The position numbers and the translations under genes were made by a program. The notes under the pieces were generated by a model that worked only from the letters and a program-made list of their open reading frames with translations, was not told the origin of the DNA and made no database searches. Positions 21,947-23,110 of a stretch of 23,110 bases of DNA are shown here, piece by piece. Each line of letters starts with the position of its first letter. Within the stretch, counting starts at the first letter, position 1. This stretch comes from Spirochaetaceae bacterium (GTDB lineage Bacteria > Spirochaetota > Spirochaetia > UBA9216). Location: the NCBI GenBank assembly GCA_028527945.1, contig JAQQAK010000233.1:1-23110 (forward strand), read 5' to 3'.

Positions 21947-22324
21947 TTGGCTCCACTTGCCTCTGGTGAAGCGGTACCTCATGCTGATGAGCAAATAATT
22001 ATCGATGGTGCTATTGCTGCAAGAAAGATTACAATTAAAGTAGCAGCTAAAGCTGGAGCAAAAGCTGCGACATCAAGTGCTGACGATATTATTGGTGCTG
22101 CTGGAAAAAACTTTGAAAATATAATCGATGATTTTTTCAAAGGAGAGCAACCAGAAATTATTACAAACAAGGCTAAAGATAAAATACTTAAGTCTACAGA
22201 TAAGAAAATAAGATTTGATTTCCTTAATGAACATGAGGGTTCTCCTCATGTTCATTTTGAGGTTCTAAAAAATGCTAAATGGAAAGACGCATTTAATATT
22301 CATAGATTTTATCCCAAACAATAA
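21947..22324 (+). CDS. Candidate RHS C-terminal toxin domain (orphan)
   Basis: 125 residues read from a TTG; the frame is open from 21893. An Ala-rich linker (GAIAARKITIKVAAKAGAKAATSSADD) leads to a compact end domain of about 60 residues with FDFLNEHEG-SPHVHFEVL and WKDAFNIHRFYPKQ. The His-x-His and the late HRFYPK suggest a small nuclease-like toxin, but I cannot name the family. It is the expected C-terminal end of the RHS remnant just upstream, and a small ORF follows after 8 bases, as toxin-immunity pairs do. There is no good ribosome site, so it may be silent unless slippage or recombination joins it to an RHS core. Confidence 0.6.
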   Translation: MAPLASGEAVPHADEQIIIDGAIAARKITIKVAAKAGAKAATSSADDIIGAAGKNFENIIDDFFKGEQPEIITNKAKDKILKSTDKKIRFDFLNEHEGSPHVHFEVLKNAKWKDAFNIHRFYPKQ

Positions 22325-22332
22325 GAGAAGAA

Positions 22333-22536
22333 ATGAAATATAGAAAATATAAAGCAAACTTTGGAAATCTAACATTTATTATTGAAGAAGATAATCCTGC
22401 GGTAGGTTTTTATTTATATGTTTATGAAAATGAAAAATGTATAAAAGATTACTTACAAAATACTTTGTCTATTGCCAAAGAGTGTGCATTTGAGGATTAT
22501 AATGTACCTATGGAAATTTGGCAGGAAGTTGATTAA
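22333..22536 (+). CDS. Candidate immunity protein for the RHS toxin
   Basis: A 67-residue acidic soluble protein (MKYRKYKANFGNLTFIIEED...) rich in aromatic and acidic residues, with no signal or membrane segment. GAGAAG lies just before the ATG, 8 bases after the toxin stop. Size, charge and position fit an immunity protein that binds and blocks the upstream toxin domain. No family is recognised with certainty. It is intact although the RHS tip is broken, as expected for orphan immunity genes kept by selection. Confidence 0.6.
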   Translation: MKYRKYKANFGNLTFIIEEDNPAVGFYLYVYENEKCIKDYLQNTLSIAKECAFEDYNVPMEIWQEVD

Positions 22537-22907
22537 TTAGATATATTTTCTTTGGTTTAAAATTTATAAAAAATGTTATTTGGAGTTATAGGAATAATTA
22601 TTTTTAATTATGAATTTCTTATTATCTTTTTATATACATCCTAACGCCGGAATAAGGCGTTGGAGTAGTTGTTACGAAGAAGCAAAGACTGGGGGAGGGG
22701 ACTACACAATAGCGCTAATTCCGGCGATGAGGTTTCCAACTTTTTGAGAGAAATCCCCAAAGAACCAACCCCAAAAGGGCACCAATTCCCGGGGCTGGCT
22801 TACTAAAACAGCTGCTACACAAGGGCATCCAGAGGTTTATTTATACTTTGTATGATATGTGTCCTTAAGATCGGTTATTAGAACTTTTATCATTTTGTCT
22901 ATAATAG
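22537..22907. other. Region between the immunity gene and the next RHS fragment
   Basis: 371 bases. The first 100 are AT-rich. About 22640-22840 is clearly richer in G and C, has no ORF of useful length, and may be a decayed gene piece. It contains CGCCGGAAT (22645-22653) repeated inverted as ATTCCGGCG (22718-22726), and a small competing hairpin AACGCC / GGCGTT (22643-22661). No integrase or attachment site could be recognised. Confidence 0.4.
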
Positions 22908-22931
22908 TATAATATTTCAGGGTACAGGGTA

Positions 22932-23110
22932 ATGTCTACAGACGCTGACGGCGAAACTTATTATTATGGAACAGACCATATAGGAAGTACCGTTTTAATG
23001 ACAGATGAAGATGGCGATTCAGTCTGGACTGGAAGTGTAACTCCGTTTGCGGATCAGGAGAATGCCAGTGGTGATGAGCATGTAATGTATACCGGAAAAG
23101 AACTTGACGA
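22932..23110 (+). CDS. RHS/YD-repeat protein fragment, continuing past the window
   Basis: The frame is open from 22908, and the first ATG is at 22932. It reads as the last part of an RHS core: DGETYYYGTDHIGSTVLMTDEDGDSVW, then MYTGKELDE at the window edge, the same conserved step (YxGKExDE) found at 21654 in the decayed copy. Normal RHS proteins have hundreds of residues before this point, so this is a 5'-truncated core or a displaced tip. There is no convincing ribosome binding site. Its variable C-terminus would lie to the right of the window. Confidence 0.7.
   Translation, partial: MSTDADGETYYYGTDHIGSTVLMTDEDGDSVWTGSVTPFADQENASGDEHVMYTGKELD

Noticed and set aside
22643..22740. Integron attC-like structure
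   Set aside because: The inverted CGCCGGAAT pair and GTTGGA/TCCAAC suggested an attC site, but no proper GTTRRRY and RYYYAAC core boxes are present, no cassette array is seen and no integrase is in the window.

Overview
The window looks like part of a Treponema (Spirochaetes) chromosome. It is AT-rich, and three periplasmic binding proteins share the signal-peptide and mature start style ending in A-N-G-x-[QN]-E that is common in treponemes. The galactose/glucose-binding protein at the left edge is circularly permuted, as described for T. pallidum MglB-2 (Tp0684). No rRNA, tRNA, CRISPR array or intact insertion sequence was seen. The exact species cannot be named from the sequence.

Layout. 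(1) 1-2318, minus strand: mglB then mglA (cut by the window edge), a galactose/glucose ABC importer. (2) 2719-11668: a nearly complete Lsr (autoinducer-2) uptake and processing locus. Minus strand: lsrR, lsrK and a small cupin gene. Plus strand, divergent: lsrA, lsrC, lsrD, lsrB, lsrF. The order lsrK-lsrR / lsrA-C-D-B-F is that of enterobacteria, but lsrG is absent and a cupin lies downstream of lsrK. (3) 11823-14456: manC (mannose-1-phosphate guanylyltransferase) and a CPBP-family membrane protease. (4) 14665-21582: a uronate/2-keto-3-deoxygluconate block. It holds an IclR regulator (minus), eda and kdgK (plus), kdgF (minus), a TRAP transporter dctP-dctQ-dctM (plus) and a small YcxB-like membrane protein. 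(5) 21594-23110: a decayed RHS tip, a small toxin-like C-terminal domain with an adjacent small candidate immunity gene, a GC-richer stretch without an intact gene, and the start of another RHS core fragment leaving the window.

How the genes work together. LsrACDB should import AI-2 (or a related five-carbon signal/sugar). LsrK phosphorylates it, LsrR senses the phosphorylated form, and LsrF performs the last thiolase-like step. The cupin is a candidate for the missing LsrG isomerase step; this is inference. In the uronate block, the TRAP transporter would import a uronate or unsaturated uronate, KdgF would open unsaturated uronates, KdgK would make KDPG and Eda would split it to pyruvate and glyceraldehyde-3-phosphate. 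The IclR protein is the likely regulator.

Most notable observations: the permuted MglB; an Lsr locus whose LsrB differs at two of six classical AI-2 contact positions and which has a cupin in place of lsrG; matching ACATATGT palindromes downstream of the two divergent lsr promoters; near-identical stem-loops flanking lsrB; three genes (manC, the iclR gene, eda) whose best promoters place the -10 box 6-11 bases before the ATG, implying leaderless mRNAs; and the decayed RHS toxin cassette with a one-base frameshift.
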